64,000 nucleotides of DNA from DTU089 sp964421815 (GCA_964421815.1 CAYQYT010000010.1:1-64000), one strand, 5' to 3'. Counted from the stretch's first letter, positions 33,648 to 42,546 are shown. Numbers and translations are program-made. The notes: generated by a model from the letters alone, not told the origin.

Positions 33648-34676
33648 TTATGCCTGTTCTGCAATATCAAAAATAAGTCTTTCGGTTTTTTCCCAGCCGA
33701 GACAGGGGTCGGTAATTGATTTACCGTAAACTCCGTCACCGATTTTCTGGGCGCCGTCTTCAATATAACTTTCAATCATAATACCCTTAACAAGCTTTTT
33801 AATATCATTGTTATGGGCTCTGCTGTAAAGAATATCTTTAGTAATACGAACCTGCTCAAGATACTTCTTACCTGAGTTCGCATGGTTAGCATCAACGATA
33901 CAGGATGGATTTTTAAGACCCGATGCTGCATAGGCATCGCTCAAATTAATCAAATCCTCGTAGTGATAGTTCGATATGCTGTGTCCGTCCCTGTCAACAA
34001 ATCCTCGCATAATTGCGTGGGCATAGGGGTTGCCGTCACTTTCAACTTCCCATCCTCTGTAAAGGAAAGTGTGACTGCTCTGTGCGGCGGTAACAGCATT
34101 CATCATAACGGAAATATCTCCGCCTGTGGGATTCTTCATACCAACGGGAATTTCAATACCGCTTGAAACAAGTCTGTGTTCCTGATTTTCTACGGAACGT
34201 GCACCGATTGCAACATAAGAAAGCAAATCCGAAAGGTAACGATAATTTGCAGGGTAAAGCATTTCATCCGCACAGGAGAATCCGTAATCACGCAGGGCGC
34301 ACATATGCAATTCACGAATTGAAATGATGCCGTGGAGCATATCCGGTTTTTCGTTGGGATCCGGCTGATGGAGCATACCCTTGTAGCCCGCGCCGGTAGT
34401 TCTTGGCTTATTTGTATAAATACGGGGAATAATAACAACTCTGTCTTTTACCTTTTCACGAACCTCTGCAAGTCTTGAAATATAATCAAGAACGGGTTCT
34501 TTTGAATCTGCGGAGCAGGGACCGATAACAAGGATAATCTTATCGGATTCCCCTGTGAAAACATTTTTGATTTCAATATCGTTCTTCTCCTTTTGTTCCG
34601 CCATTTTGGCGGTAAGAGGAAACTGTTCTTTTATCTCCATCGGAATCGGAAGTTTTCTTTTGAAATTCATACTCAT
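33648..34676 (-). CDS. aroF: 3-deoxy-7-phosphoheptulonate (DAHP) synthase, AroFGH type
   Basis: First enzyme of the shikimate pathway: condenses phosphoenolpyruvate with erythrose 4-phosphate. The 342 residues match the AroFGH (class I-alpha) type: IGPCSADSKEPVLDY, RIYTNKPRTTGAGYKGML, ARSVENQEHR, GMKNPTGG and the metal-binding CIVDANHANSGKK. Oddly, the pathway's first enzyme is encoded last in the eight-gene operon. The feedback amino acid cannot be told from sequence alone. It begins 16 bases after the aroA stop. Confidence 0.96.
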   Translation of the reverse strand: MSMNFKRKLPIPMEIKEQFPLTAKMAEQKEKNDIEIKNVFTGESDKIILVIGPCSADSKEPVLDYISRLAEVREKVKDRVVIIPRIYTNKPRTTGAGYKGMLHQPDPNEKPDMLHGIISIRELHMCALRDYGFSCADEMLYPANYRYLSDLLSYVAIGARSVENQEHRLVSSGIEIPVGMKNPTGGDISVMMNAVTAAQSSHTFLYRGWEVESDGNPYAHAIMRGFVDRDGHSISNYHYEDLINLSDAYAASGLKNPSCIVDANHANSGKKYLEQVRITKDILYSRAHNNDIKKLVKGIMIESYIEDGAQKIGDGVYGKSITDPCLGWEKTERLIFDIAEQA

Positions 34677-34692
34677 TTTAATATATCTCCTA

Positions 34693-35898
34693 TCAAATTA
34701 TTTCAAATTCTATTCCCAGTGATTTTATATCATCAAAATATCGGGGATAACTTTTATTAACACATTGTGCACCTGCAAGAGTTCCCCCTACTCTACTGCA
34801 AAGAAGGGACATTGCCATCGCAATTCTGTGGTCGTTGTGACAGTCCACACATTCAACAGGTGCTTTAATTTCGGGTTTGGGAATAATGATTTCATCATCA
34901 TACACAAAAACATCAACACCGAATTTATTAAGTTCCGCTTTCATTGTTTCACCGCGGTCACTCTCTTTAATTTTAAGCCGTTTTGTTCCCACCAATTTGA
35001 CCCCGTTACAAAGAGCACCGCATGCCATAAGCACGGGACCCAAATCGGGACAGTCGGAAATATCAAGGGTGGGACTTCCCTCTTTGAGTAATCGGTAAAA
35101 GTCCCGATATATTCTGTCACCTTGAAAACTATTGGGGTTCAAGTTTTCCGCTTTAACATCGCCGTCAATTAAATTGAATGCCTCAAGAAAGGCGCCGTTG
35201 GACCAATCCCCCTCAACTGACAGACTCCTCGGTTGATAATGTTGACCGCCTTTCACAAAGAAACCGTCAACACTTTTTTCAACAACAACCCCAAACTGAT
35301 TTAAAACATCAATAGTTATATCAACATAGGGCGAACTCTCAAGTGCCGTTATTAAAATGATTTTGCTGTCACCCTCAAGTAAAGGCAGCGTAAAAAGCAG
35401 ACCTGTTAAAAACTGACTGCTCACATCTCCGCGTACTTTATATGTACCGGCTGTAAGATGTCCCCCCGCAATTAAAGAGTCGCCGTTCCTTTTTAAAAAA
35501 CAACCCTTTTCTTTGAAAAGTTCTTCATAAACACTTTGGGGACGTTCCATAAGGCGACCGCTTCCCCTAAAAGAAACTTCTTTTGCAAAAACAAGACTTA
35601 AAGGAATTAAAAACCTTAATGTGCTTCCGCTTTCGTTGCAAAAAAGGTCAATTTTTTCTTGTGGATTTTCAGTATCAATTCCGTCAACTACGGCTTTGTT
35701 GCCATCAAGTTCAATCCTTGCACCAATTTGTTTCAAGCAATTTATTGTAGCAGTAATATCGTCATTAACACCGATATTTTCAATTACGCTTCTCCCCTTT
35801 GCCAAAGCCGCACATATCAATAGGCGATGAGCACAACTTTTGGAGGGCGGTGCATTTATACTTCCTTGGGCAACCGACGGTTTTATAAGTACATTCAT
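34693..35898 (-). CDS. aroA: 5-enolpyruvylshikimate-3-phosphate synthase
   Basis: Adds enolpyruvate from PEP to shikimate 3-phosphate, the sixth shikimate step. The 401 residues are slightly short for the family. Motifs are APPSKSCAHRLLICAAL at the start (shikimate-phosphate site), NESGSTLRFLIPL, GDVSSQFLTGLL, and RLKIKESDRG and DHRIAMAMSLL near the end. The Gly loop near residue 90 (GSGRLMERP) departs from the L-x-G-N-A-G-T-A of class I enzymes, so it looks like a divergent, class II-like type. It overlaps aroQ by 4 bases. Confidence 0.95.
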   Translation of the reverse strand: MNVLIKPSVAQGSINAPPSKSCAHRLLICAALAKGRSVIENIGVNDDITATINCLKQIGARIELDGNKAVVDGIDTENPQEKIDLFCNESGSTLRFLIPLSLVFAKEVSFRGSGRLMERPQSVYEELFKEKGCFLKRNGDSLIAGGHLTAGTYKVRGDVSSQFLTGLLFTLPLLEGDSKIILITALESSPYVDITIDVLNQFGVVVEKSVDGFFVKGGQHYQPRSLSVEGDWSNGAFLEAFNLIDGDVKAENLNPNSFQGDRIYRDFYRLLKEGSPTLDISDCPDLGPVLMACGALCNGVKLVGTKRLKIKESDRGETMKAELNKFGVDVFVYDDEIIIPKPEIKAPVECVDCHNDHRIAMAMSLLCSRVGGTLAGAQCVNKSYPRYFDDIKSLGIEFEII

Positions 35899-36329
35899 TC
35901 CGTTACCTTCCTTATAAGTTCGTCAATAGCAAGAAGATAACCGTCAGTACCTTTACCGCTAATAGTTTTAAAGCAAGCATTTCTAACGTAGCTTATCTTT
36001 CTGAATTCCTCGCGGGAATCCACATCAGAAATATGCACCTCAACCGCAGGAATGCTGACAGCCTTTAGTGCGTCGAGAATGGCAACGCTTGTATGTGTAT
36101 AAGCACCCGGATTTATAACTATACCGTCATACAGTCCGTATGCACTTTGAATAACATCCACCAAATCGCCCTCGTGATTTGACTGATAGCAACGTATTCC
36201 CACATTTTTACTTTTTCCGTAATTTTCTATTTTTTCCACAAGGGAATTGTATGTCTCTTTTCCGTATATATCCGGTTCTCTTATGCCGAGCATATTGAGA
36301 TTTGGTCCGTTAATTACAAGAATATTCAT
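35895..36329 (-). CDS. aroQ: 3-dehydroquinate dehydratase, type II
   Basis: Dehydrates 3-dehydroquinate to 3-dehydroshikimate, the third shikimate step. The 144 residues are the usual length for the dodecameric type II enzyme. Seen are MNILVINGPNLNMLGIREPDIYG with the active-site Arg/Tyr loop, CYQSNHEGDLVDVIQ, GIVINPGAYTHTSVAI, and VEVHISD. The ATG at 36329 is inside the end of the aroE-aroK fusion gene (20-base overlap) and has GAGG nine bases upstream. Confidence 0.96.
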   Translation of the reverse strand: MNILVINGPNLNMLGIREPDIYGKETYNSLVEKIENYGKSKNVGIRCYQSNHEGDLVDVIQSAYGLYDGIVINPGAYTHTSVAILDALKAVSIPAVEVHISDVDSREEFRKISYVRNACFKTISGKGTDGYLLAIDELIRKVTE

Positions 36330-37560
36330 AATAATCATCCTCAATAAGTTTTGCAACTTCATCCACCGTGCCGGAACCGTCTATGACAACATCCGCCGCG
36401 CGTTTATATAATTCGTACCTTTCCCTGTACCTTTTTTCCAAATCACTTCTGTTACTTGAAAGGGGTCTGTCTGAAGTTGTAACGAGTTTTTCCAAAGGTC
36501 TGTCTAGAAAATACACCCGTCCGTTACCTTTTAAAACTTCAATATTTTCATCATTTAAAATCACTCCGCCCCCTGTGGAAATAATTTGGGAGTTTTTCAT
36601 TGAAAGGGTTTTAATTACGTCTTTCTCAATACTCCTGAAAACCGATTCTCCGTCATCGGCGAAAATATCGGGAATGGATTTCCCAGCGCTTCTGACAATT
36701 TCTTCGTCACTATCGGTAAAATCCTTGCAAAGTTTTTCGGAAATTGCCTTTCCCACGGTGGTTTTTCCGCTTGACGGCATACCGATTAAAACAATATTCA
36801 TCTTATCTTTATAAAGACTTTGGAATATTTTCTCAACTTTTTCGGAATCAACGGGTGCATCTATAAACTTTTCAACTGCGAAAGCGGCTTGGGAAACCAA
36901 CATATACAATCCGCCCACAGCAGTAATGTTTTTCTTTTTAGCATCTAAAATAATTTTTGACTTCAAGGGGTTGTAAACCGCATCAAAAACCGCTGTTACA
37001 TCCGGTAATTTATTCAAATCAACAGCCGAAACATTGATTTTAGGAAACATACCGCAAGGAGTTGTATTTATAACGACTTCACAATCATTATGCTTTTCAT
37101 AAAGTTCTTCATAGGTTATATAACCTTCTCGGGAAGTTCTTGAAACTTTCAAAACCTCTTTGGAATTCATGTCTTTTGCCACCGCAAAGGCTGTATTTGA
37201 GGTTCCGCCGCTACCGAGAACAACGACTTTTTTATTTTCTAAACTTACTTCTTCACGTTCAATCAATGCTTTAAGACCGTAGTAATCCGTATTAAACCCA
37301 TAAAGTTTTCCGTCTTTATTCACAATGGTATTAACGGCATTTATTGCCCGTGCTTCATCCGAAATCCAATCCAGATGTTCTATAACATCCTGTTTGTAGG
37401 GAATAGTGACATTAATTGCTTTAAAATCCCTGCGGGAGAAAAAGTCGGGAAGTTCTTGGGGTTTTAATTCCTTTAAACTGTAGTCATAATCGGCAAGTGC
37501 ATTGTGTATTTCTTTTGAAAAACTGTGACCTAATTTTTCACCTATACATCCGTATTCCAT
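36310..37560 (-). CDS. aroE-aroK: Fused shikimate dehydrogenase-shikimate kinase (AroE-AroK)
   Basis: One 416-residue protein carries two successive pathway steps. Residues 1-250 are shikimate 5-dehydrogenase: GEKLGHSFSKEIHNAL, FKAINVTIPYKQDVIEHLD with the catalytic Lys, NTIVNKDGKLYGFNTDYYG and the NADP loop VLGSGGTSNTA. Residues 254-416 are shikimate kinase: Walker A GMPSSGKTTVG, FTDSDEEIVRSAGKSIPDIF, and STGGGVIL. The junction KDKMNIVLIG shows a methionine where a free AroK would start, so separate translation of the kinase is possible. Substrate passing between the domains is an inference. It shares one base with aroC. Confidence 0.95.
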   Translation of the reverse strand: MEYGCIGEKLGHSFSKEIHNALADYDYSLKELKPQELPDFFSRRDFKAINVTIPYKQDVIEHLDWISDEARAINAVNTIVNKDGKLYGFNTDYYGLKALIEREEVSLENKKVVVLGSGGTSNTAFAVAKDMNSKEVLKVSRTSREGYITYEELYEKHNDCEVVINTTPCGMFPKINVSAVDLNKLPDVTAVFDAVYNPLKSKIILDAKKKNITAVGGLYMLVSQAAFAVEKFIDAPVDSEKVEKIFQSLYKDKMNIVLIGMPSSGKTTVGKAISEKLCKDFTDSDEEIVRSAGKSIPDIFADDGESVFRSIEKDVIKTLSMKNSQIISTGGGVILNDENIEVLKGNGRVYFLDRPLEKLVTTSDRPLSSNRSDLEKRYRERYELYKRAADVVIDGSGTVDEVAKLIEDDYYEYSCN

Positions 37561-38654
37561 TAAATATCACCAAGCCAATCGGTACCGAATTTTTGTGAAA
37601 GTAAATCACAAACCACAAGTGCTGTTATACTGTCAACAACAACTCTCGCTCTGTGAACGATGCAGGGATCGTGCCTCCCCTTAACACCTAAAATCGTATT
37701 TTCACCCTTTATAAAATCAACAGTTTCCTGTTCTTTTGAAATTGATGGAGTAGGTTTCACGGCACATCTGAAAACAACGGGCATTCCGTTTGATATACCG
37801 CCGTTGATACCGCCGTTGTTGTTAGTTTTTGTAACTACCCCATCCTTTTCAAAAACAAAACTGTCATTCATTTCGCTTCCGTACATATCCGCACAGGAAA
37901 AACCCGCTCCGAATTCAACACCCTTAACAGCGGGGATTGCAAAAAGCCCGTGGGAAAGCACACTTTCAAAAGTATCAAACCAAGGCTCTCCCACACCGGC
38001 GGGTAAACCGATAACGGCGGTTTCCAGAATTCCACCCACGCTATCGCCCATTTCGGCGGCAGTCTCAATATTTTTAACCATCTGTTGGCCTTTTGAATCA
38101 TCAAGAACTGCAAACATTTTATTTGAAAGTAAATCAATTTCCGCTTCATAATCGGAAAAATCAGAATCCTCTATTCCGGCACATTTCGAAATATGAGTTC
38201 CGACCTTTATACCCTTTTTGGAAAGCATATCAATGGCGATTGCCCCTGCGGCAACGAGTCCCGCAGTTATTCTTCCGCTGAAATGTCCGCCTCCACGGTA
38301 ATCCTCACAGCCTTTGTACTTGCAAAAAGCCGTGAAATCCGCATGTCCGGGACGTGCTTTTCCGTAACTTTTAGAATAATCCGACGAGTGAGTATTTTCG
38401 TTTTTTATCATTATACAAACAGGTGTTCCCGTTGTTTTATCGTTAAAAATACCGCTGAGTATTTCAAACTCATCCGCTTCTTTGCGTGGGGTTGAAATTT
38501 TCCCCACGGGTCTTCTCAAATCAAGTTGATGAGAAATAAATTCTTTGTTAACTTTAACACCCGCAGGTAAACCGTCAATTACCGCACCGATTGCGGCTCC
38601 GTGACTTTCACCGAAAAGAGTTATACTTACATTATTACCGAATGTGTTCTTCAA
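37560..38654 (-). CDS. aroC: Chorismate synthase
   Basis: Converts EPSP to chorismate using reduced FMN, the seventh shikimate step. The 364 residues hold the signatures GESHGAAIGAVIDGLPAG (start), GKARPGHADFTAFCKYKGCEDYRGGGHFSGRIT and GKGQ-like DDSKGQQM. The C-terminal RHDPCIVHRARVVVDSITALV is conserved. It overlaps aroB by 4 bases and the aroE-aroK gene by one base, fitting a single translationally coupled operon. Confidence 0.97.
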   Translation of the reverse strand: MKNTFGNNVSITLFGESHGAAIGAVIDGLPAGVKVNKEFISHQLDLRRPVGKISTPRKEADEFEILSGIFNDKTTGTPVCIMIKNENTHSSDYSKSYGKARPGHADFTAFCKYKGCEDYRGGGHFSGRITAGLVAAGAIAIDMLSKKGIKVGTHISKCAGIEDSDFSDYEAEIDLLSNKMFAVLDDSKGQQMVKNIETAAEMGDSVGGILETAVIGLPAGVGEPWFDTFESVLSHGLFAIPAVKGVEFGAGFSCADMYGSEMNDSFVFEKDGVVTKTNNNGGINGGISNGMPVVFRCAVKPTPSISKEQETVDFIKGENTILGVKGRHDPCIVHRARVVVDSITALVVCDLLSQKFGTDWLGDI

Positions 38655-39664
38655 TTTAAGTATGCCTCCCTTACCAATACGTCCAATTCCTCAAATGTTA
38701 GAAATTTGAATTCAAAACTGCCTATTTCATTTACAAAAACAACATTAACTCCGTCCGCTTTCGCTTTTTTATCGTGACGCAGTGCAAAAAGAATTTCGTC
38801 CGCAGAAAAATCAAATTTAACGGGCAAATCATACTTTTTAAGAACTTTAATAAGTCTCTCCCTTACTGAATCCGAAGAAAAAGCCAACATACCCATTGAT
38901 ACACATTCTCCGTGGAGATATTCCGAAAGCCCTGCGGCAGTTTCAATGGCATGCCCCGCCGTATGACCGAAATTCAAAACTTTTCTGAGACCGAGTTCCT
39001 TTTCATCTTCTTCAACAACTGCTTTTTTGATTCTTAAAGACCGTTCTATAACAGTATCTATAACATCTTCCGCATTTTCATTTTCAATCAATTCAAAAAG
39101 TTCCTTATCGGAAGTTGCCGCCATTTTAATGCTCTCTGCCAATCCGTTGTTGAATTGTCTTTTTGACAGGGTTTTTAAAACATCCGGGTCAATGACAACT
39201 GCTTTGGGTTGGTAAAAAGCACCCACGGTATTTTTATAACCGCCGAAATCTATTGCTGTTTTGCCACCGATCGATGAGTCAACCTGGGACAAAAGAGTTG
39301 TGGGAATATTGTAAAAATCAATGCCTCTCATATAAGTTGCCGCGGTAAATCCCGAAAGATCGCCCACGACACCGCCACCAACTGCAACAACACAATCGGC
39401 TCTTGAAAATTCATTTTCACTCAACACCTGAAGCAACTCTTTATATGTATCGAAAGATTTGCTTTTCTCACCCTGTGGTATGGCTTTTACAACGGCGATT
39501 TTAAACTGCTCGGCTACCTTTTCGGCATATTGAAAAGGTACTCCGTCATCAGTAATAATAAGTGCCTTTTTATCAGTATCACAATATTGTGAAAGATGGT
39601 TTATGGAACCTCTTTCGATAATGATATTGTAATCACCCATTGATGTTTTGACTGTTAATTTCAT
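38651..39664 (-). CDS. aroB: 3-dehydroquinate synthase
   Basis: Zinc- and NAD-dependent second step of the shikimate pathway, turning DAHP into 3-dehydroquinate. The 337 residues have VVAVGGGVVGDLSGFTAATYMRGIDFYNIPTTLLSQVDSSIGGKTAIDF, the core signature, and metal-ligand regions LNFGHTAGHAIE and YLHGECVSMGM. The ATG at 39664 is preceded by AAGGG; a longer in-frame reading would start inside pheA. It overlaps aroC by 4 bases. Confidence 0.96.
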   Translation of the reverse strand: MKLTVKTSMGDYNIIIERGSINHLSQYCDTDKKALIITDDGVPFQYAEKVAEQFKIAVVKAIPQGEKSKSFDTYKELLQVLSENEFSRADCVVAVGGGVVGDLSGFTAATYMRGIDFYNIPTTLLSQVDSSIGGKTAIDFGGYKNTVGAFYQPKAVVIDPDVLKTLSKRQFNNGLAESIKMAATSDKELFELIENENAEDVIDTVIERSLRIKKAVVEEDEKELGLRKVLNFGHTAGHAIETAAGLSEYLHGECVSMGMLAFSSDSVRERLIKVLKKYDLPVKFDFSADEILFALRHDKKAKADGVNVVFVNEIGSFEFKFLTFEELDVLVREAYLN

Positions 39665-39675
39665 AAATAAAACCC

Positions 39676-40776
39676 TTATATATTTTGTTCTTTTGAGTAT
39701 CTGCCGACCAATCGCACATTTGTGCAAACCTCCGACAATTTCTCAAGCATATTTTTTTCATCGTCCTTTGTCAATTTTCCCTCGCCCTCAAGGAAAAAAT
39801 AGTAATTCCAGATTACGTCCTTTGACGGTCTGCTTTTAAGGGCTTTCAAGTTGTAACCGCAGTCTCCGAATACGGAAATAGCCTTACTCAAAGATCCTGC
39901 CTCGTCACGAACGGTAAAAAGAACTATGAAGTTCTCGTCGCCCATGGATTCTCCACGGGGAATTCTTGAAAACACGGCAAAACGGGTAGTATTTGTACTA
40001 TCCTTATTTATTTTTCTGTCAATCAGTTTAAGCCCATATTCATGACCCGCCTCAATACTGCAGATAACACCTACGGATCTGTCATTGTTCCGGGCAACCT
40101 TTGCGGCGGCAAGGGCGGTATTGACCGATTCCTCCGTTTCAAGCCCGCGTTCTGAAATATATTCAGCGCATTGTCCCAATGCTTGGGGATGACTGACAAC
40201 TTTTTTTATTGTATTCCTATGGGAATCCGGTGTTCCGAAAAGGTGTTGTTCAACTGCCATGTCATAAACACCATTTATGAAAAGTGAACCGAAATATGTC
40301 AAGTCCATCACCCTGGCAACATCACCCTCATAGCTGTTTTCAAGAGGGAGCACAGCACATTCACACTCGCCCTTTTCAACGGCTTTATAAGCGGATTTAA
40401 AATCCGGGTAAGGCACAGGGTTACCATCGGGGAAAATGCGTTTAACGGCAATCTCCGCAAAAGCACCTTTAACTCCGGAAAAGGCTATTCTTGTTCCGTC
40501 AAGAATCTTATGTTGAAAGTCCTTTGACAGATTCATAGTTGTTTTTTGAAAATTAACGTAATATGAACGTATTTCCTCATCTGTAACAAGTGCGCTGTTT
40601 TTTTCAATAAGAGAGGCTTCTCTTACGGCATCTTCAACAGGAATTCCGTTAACCTTTTTATACTCCGCAACATCCTTAACCGCTTCCATTCTTTTTTGAA
40701 AAAGTTCGGCAATTTTCTCGTCAATTTCTCCTATGGTTTTTCGGGCATTTTGGAAATTTTTCTCATAATCAATCAT
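39676..40776 (-). CDS. pheA: P-protein: chorismate mutase / prephenate dehydratase
   Basis: Bifunctional enzyme turning chorismate into phenylpyruvate, committing the pathway to phenylalanine. Of 366 residues, about 1-90 are the helical chorismate mutase (RKTIGEIDEKIAELFQKRMEAVKDVAEYK). Residues 105-285 are prephenate dehydratase with GAFAEIAVKRIF, PLENSYEGDVARVMD and the catalytic TNTTRFAVFS. Residues 290-366 are an ACT domain (LFTVRDEAGSLSKAISVFG, LKSRP) for Phe feedback. The ATG at 40776 overlaps the aminotransferase stop by 8 bases and has GAGG nine bases upstream. Its Phe role fits the Phe/Tyr-rich leader peptide upstream. Confidence 0.95.
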   Translation of the reverse strand: MIDYEKNFQNARKTIGEIDEKIAELFQKRMEAVKDVAEYKKVNGIPVEDAVREASLIEKNSALVTDEEIRSYYVNFQKTTMNLSKDFQHKILDGTRIAFSGVKGAFAEIAVKRIFPDGNPVPYPDFKSAYKAVEKGECECAVLPLENSYEGDVARVMDLTYFGSLFINGVYDMAVEQHLFGTPDSHRNTIKKVVSHPQALGQCAEYISERGLETEESVNTALAAAKVARNNDRSVGVICSIEAGHEYGLKLIDRKINKDSTNTTRFAVFSRIPRGESMGDENFIVLFTVRDEAGSLSKAISVFGDCGYNLKALKSRPSKDVIWNYYFFLEGEGKLTKDDEKNMLEKLSEVCTNVRLVGRYSKEQNI

Positions 40777-41959
40777 TTTTATAGTCCTCATAAAGTGCTT
40801 TGAAAGCGGGAAGTGATTTTTCAATAAGTTCGGTATCAACACAGTAAGATATTCTCACAAAACCTTCGCACCCGAAGGAATCGCTTGGCACAAGAAGAAG
40901 TTCAAACTTCTTTGCTCTTTCATAAAATTTGTTCGCATCACCTTCAAGAGATTTTACAAACATATAGAATGCACCGTCGGGTTTAATAACCGTGTAGCCC
41001 ATATCTGTCAAAGCATCATAAAGAAGGCTTCTGTTTTTCTCATATACGGAAATATCGGCGGTATCGTTAAGGCACTCTGCAATTGTATATTGCATAAGAG
41101 CGGGCGCGCATACATAACCCAACGCTCTACCCGAACCGCAAATTGCGGCAAACGCATCACCTGCATCCTTCATTTTAGGTGAAACAAAAATATAGCCGAT
41201 TCTCTCACCGGGTAAGGAAAGAGCTTTACTGTACGAGTAACAAACAAACGTATTATCGTAATAGCAAGGTATGTACGGAACGGATTCGCCGGTATATACA
41301 AGTTCTCTGTATGGCTCATCGGAAATTATGAAAATCTCCTTACCGTACTCAAGTTGTTTGCGTTTTAATAAATCACAAAGTTTTATAATATCACACTCAG
41401 GAATGATTACACCGGAAGGATTGTTGGGAGAGTTAACAATAATCGCTTTTGTATTTGGTGTAATTGCATTTTCAAGAGCAGTAAAATCAATTTGTAAATT
41501 TTCTTTTTTACAAGAAACCGTTACTAATTTTGCACCTGCCTGTTCAACAAAAACTCTGTATTCAGGGAAGAAAGGCGCCAAAACAATGACTTCATCATCC
41601 GCTTCTGTAACGGCATTGAGAGTTATTGTCAGAGATGCCGCAGCACCACAGGTCATATAAACGAGCCCTGCATTGGCATCAACACCGAACTTTTCCTTTA
41701 TGTTTTCGGCTATTGCCGTTCTCACATTCATATCACCGGGAGCGGAGGTGTAACCGTGAAGAACCTCGGCAGGCGTTTCTGCAATTAACTTATTCATAAC
41801 ATCCGTAACCTTTTGGGGAGCCGGGACACTGGGGTTACCAAGACTGAAATCAAAAACATTGTCCGCACCGATTTCTGCTTTTCTCTTTTTACCGTATTCA
41901 AAAATCTCACGAATTACCGAGCTTTTTTTGCCCAATTGAAGCATTTTTTCCGAAATCAT
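40769..41959 (-). CDS. PLP-dependent class I/II aminotransferase (aromatic/aspartate type)
   Basis: Fold-type I aminotransferase of 396 residues. Landmarks are FDFSLGNPSVPAP, TCGAAASLTITLNAV, NSPNNPSGVI (substrate/PLP site), ISDEPYRELVY, and YSYSKALSLPGERIGY with the PLP lysine. The C-terminal substrate arginine lies in EGFVRISYCVD. As first structural gene of an aromatic operon that makes phenylpyruvate, it probably performs the final transamination to Phe (and possibly Tyr), but aspartate or other keto acids may also serve. AAAGGAG precedes the ATG. It directly follows the attenuator. Confidence 0.88.
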   Translation of the reverse strand: MISEKMLQLGKKSSVIREIFEYGKKRKAEIGADNVFDFSLGNPSVPAPQKVTDVMNKLIAETPAEVLHGYTSAPGDMNVRTAIAENIKEKFGVDANAGLVYMTCGAAASLTITLNAVTEADDEVIVLAPFFPEYRVFVEQAGAKLVTVSCKKENLQIDFTALENAITPNTKAIIVNSPNNPSGVIIPECDIIKLCDLLKRKQLEYGKEIFIISDEPYRELVYTGESVPYIPCYYDNTFVCYSYSKALSLPGERIGYIFVSPKMKDAGDAFAAICGSGRALGYVCAPALMQYTIAECLNDTADISVYEKNRSLLYDALTDMGYTVIKPDGAFYMFVKSLEGDANKFYERAKKFELLLVPSDSFGCEGFVRISYCVDTELIEKSLPAFKALYEDYKND

Positions 41960-41992
41960 AATTTTTCTCCTTTAAACTCATGTTAAATACAT

Positions 41993-42038
41993 AAAAAATC
42001 CGCAATCCGTTATGTTTAAATACATAGCAGAATGCGGA
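41993..42038 (-). terminator. Attenuator terminator of the aro-phe operon
   Basis: A 17-bp stem (42022-42038 with 41999-42015; two mismatches, one G-U pair), a six-base loop and six T (41993-41998). It stands 34 bases before the first structural gene. Its 5' arm overlaps the antiterminator half at 42036-42043 (GACAGTCC), which can instead pair with GGATTGTC inside the leader peptide gene at 42088-42095. Confidence 0.85.
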
Positions 42039-42061
42039 CTGTCTTTACACCTTAATTGCAA

Positions 42062-42139
42062 TTACTTGCAATTTTGAGCGGCACACAGACAATCCATAGT
42101 GTTGTAATAAAATCGATAGTATCCAAAACCACGGAACAT
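42062..42139 (-). CDS. Phe/Tyr-rich leader peptide of the aromatic operon
   Basis: A 25-residue peptide gene starting 27 or so bases after the predicted transcription start, with GAGAGGTG upstream of its ATG. Phe occurs at positions 2, 5 and 10 and Tyr at 7, 8, 11 and 12; the first twelve residues read MFRGFGYYRFYY. Codons 16-18 form the half of the antiterminator. The layout is that of classical pheA/pheST-type leaders: scarcity of charged tRNA-Phe or tRNA-Tyr stalls the ribosome at the aromatic codons, frees the antiterminator and allows transcription of the operon. The peptide itself is probably inert. The stop is at 42062-42064. Confidence 0.85.
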   Translation of the reverse strand: MFRGFGYYRFYYNTMDCLCAAQNCK

Positions 42140-42172
42140 CTGTAACACCTCTCAGTAAAAAATTATGTTAGT

Positions 42173-42201
42173 ATTTTACTCTTACACATCTTGTTTGTCA
42201 A
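42173..42201 (-). promoter_or_regulatory. Promoter of the aromatic operon
   Basis: TTGACA (42196-42201), a 17-base spacer and TAAAAT (42173-42178) on the minus strand, followed by the leader peptide gene. Confidence 0.85.
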
Positions 42202-42228
42202 GAGAAAACACAATATTTTTAAAAATAT

Positions 42229-42546
42229 TTACTTGTTTTCATATTTTTCAACGATTTCCGCAAAGCCGTAAATCAAAGCAGAAATCAGTCTGGCAATTAA
42301 AACTAATATAACCACAACGCAAAGAATCGGTACAAGCAGCAACGACATCATTTGTGTTCCGATATACACGCCAATCAATACAATACCCACTATGGATACA
42401 ACAAACGTAATAAACAAATTCATTATAAAAGTTATTAACGAAAAACGCTTTAACGTTGCGGAACAATTTTTAAAAAGTTTGAAATCGGAAACGAGTTTTG
42501 TGTTAATTTCAACATCATCGTTTAAAGTGCTTCTTTTTTTTCTCAT
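42229..42546 (-). CDS. Small membrane protein of unknown function
   Basis: A 105-residue protein with a charged N-terminus (MRKKRSTLNDDVEINTKL) and two or three strongly hydrophobic segments at about 36-62 and 68-92. A short charged tail (EIVEKYENK) follows. I do not recognise the family. It follows a lipoprotein gene with a 16-base gap, so they may be co-transcribed. Its stop lies just ahead of the aro promoter. Confidence 0.6.
   Translation of the reverse strand: MRKKRSTLNDDVEINTKLVSDFKLFKNCSATLKRFSLITFIMNLFITFVVSIVGIVLIGVYIGTQMMSLLLVPILCVVVILVLIARLISALIYGFAEIVEKYENK

Noticed and set aside
41960..42201. T-box riboswitch upstream of the aromatic operon
   Set aside because: The leader lacks the conserved T-box AGGGTGGNACCGCG element and is too short. 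A leader peptide with an attenuator explains the sequence better.
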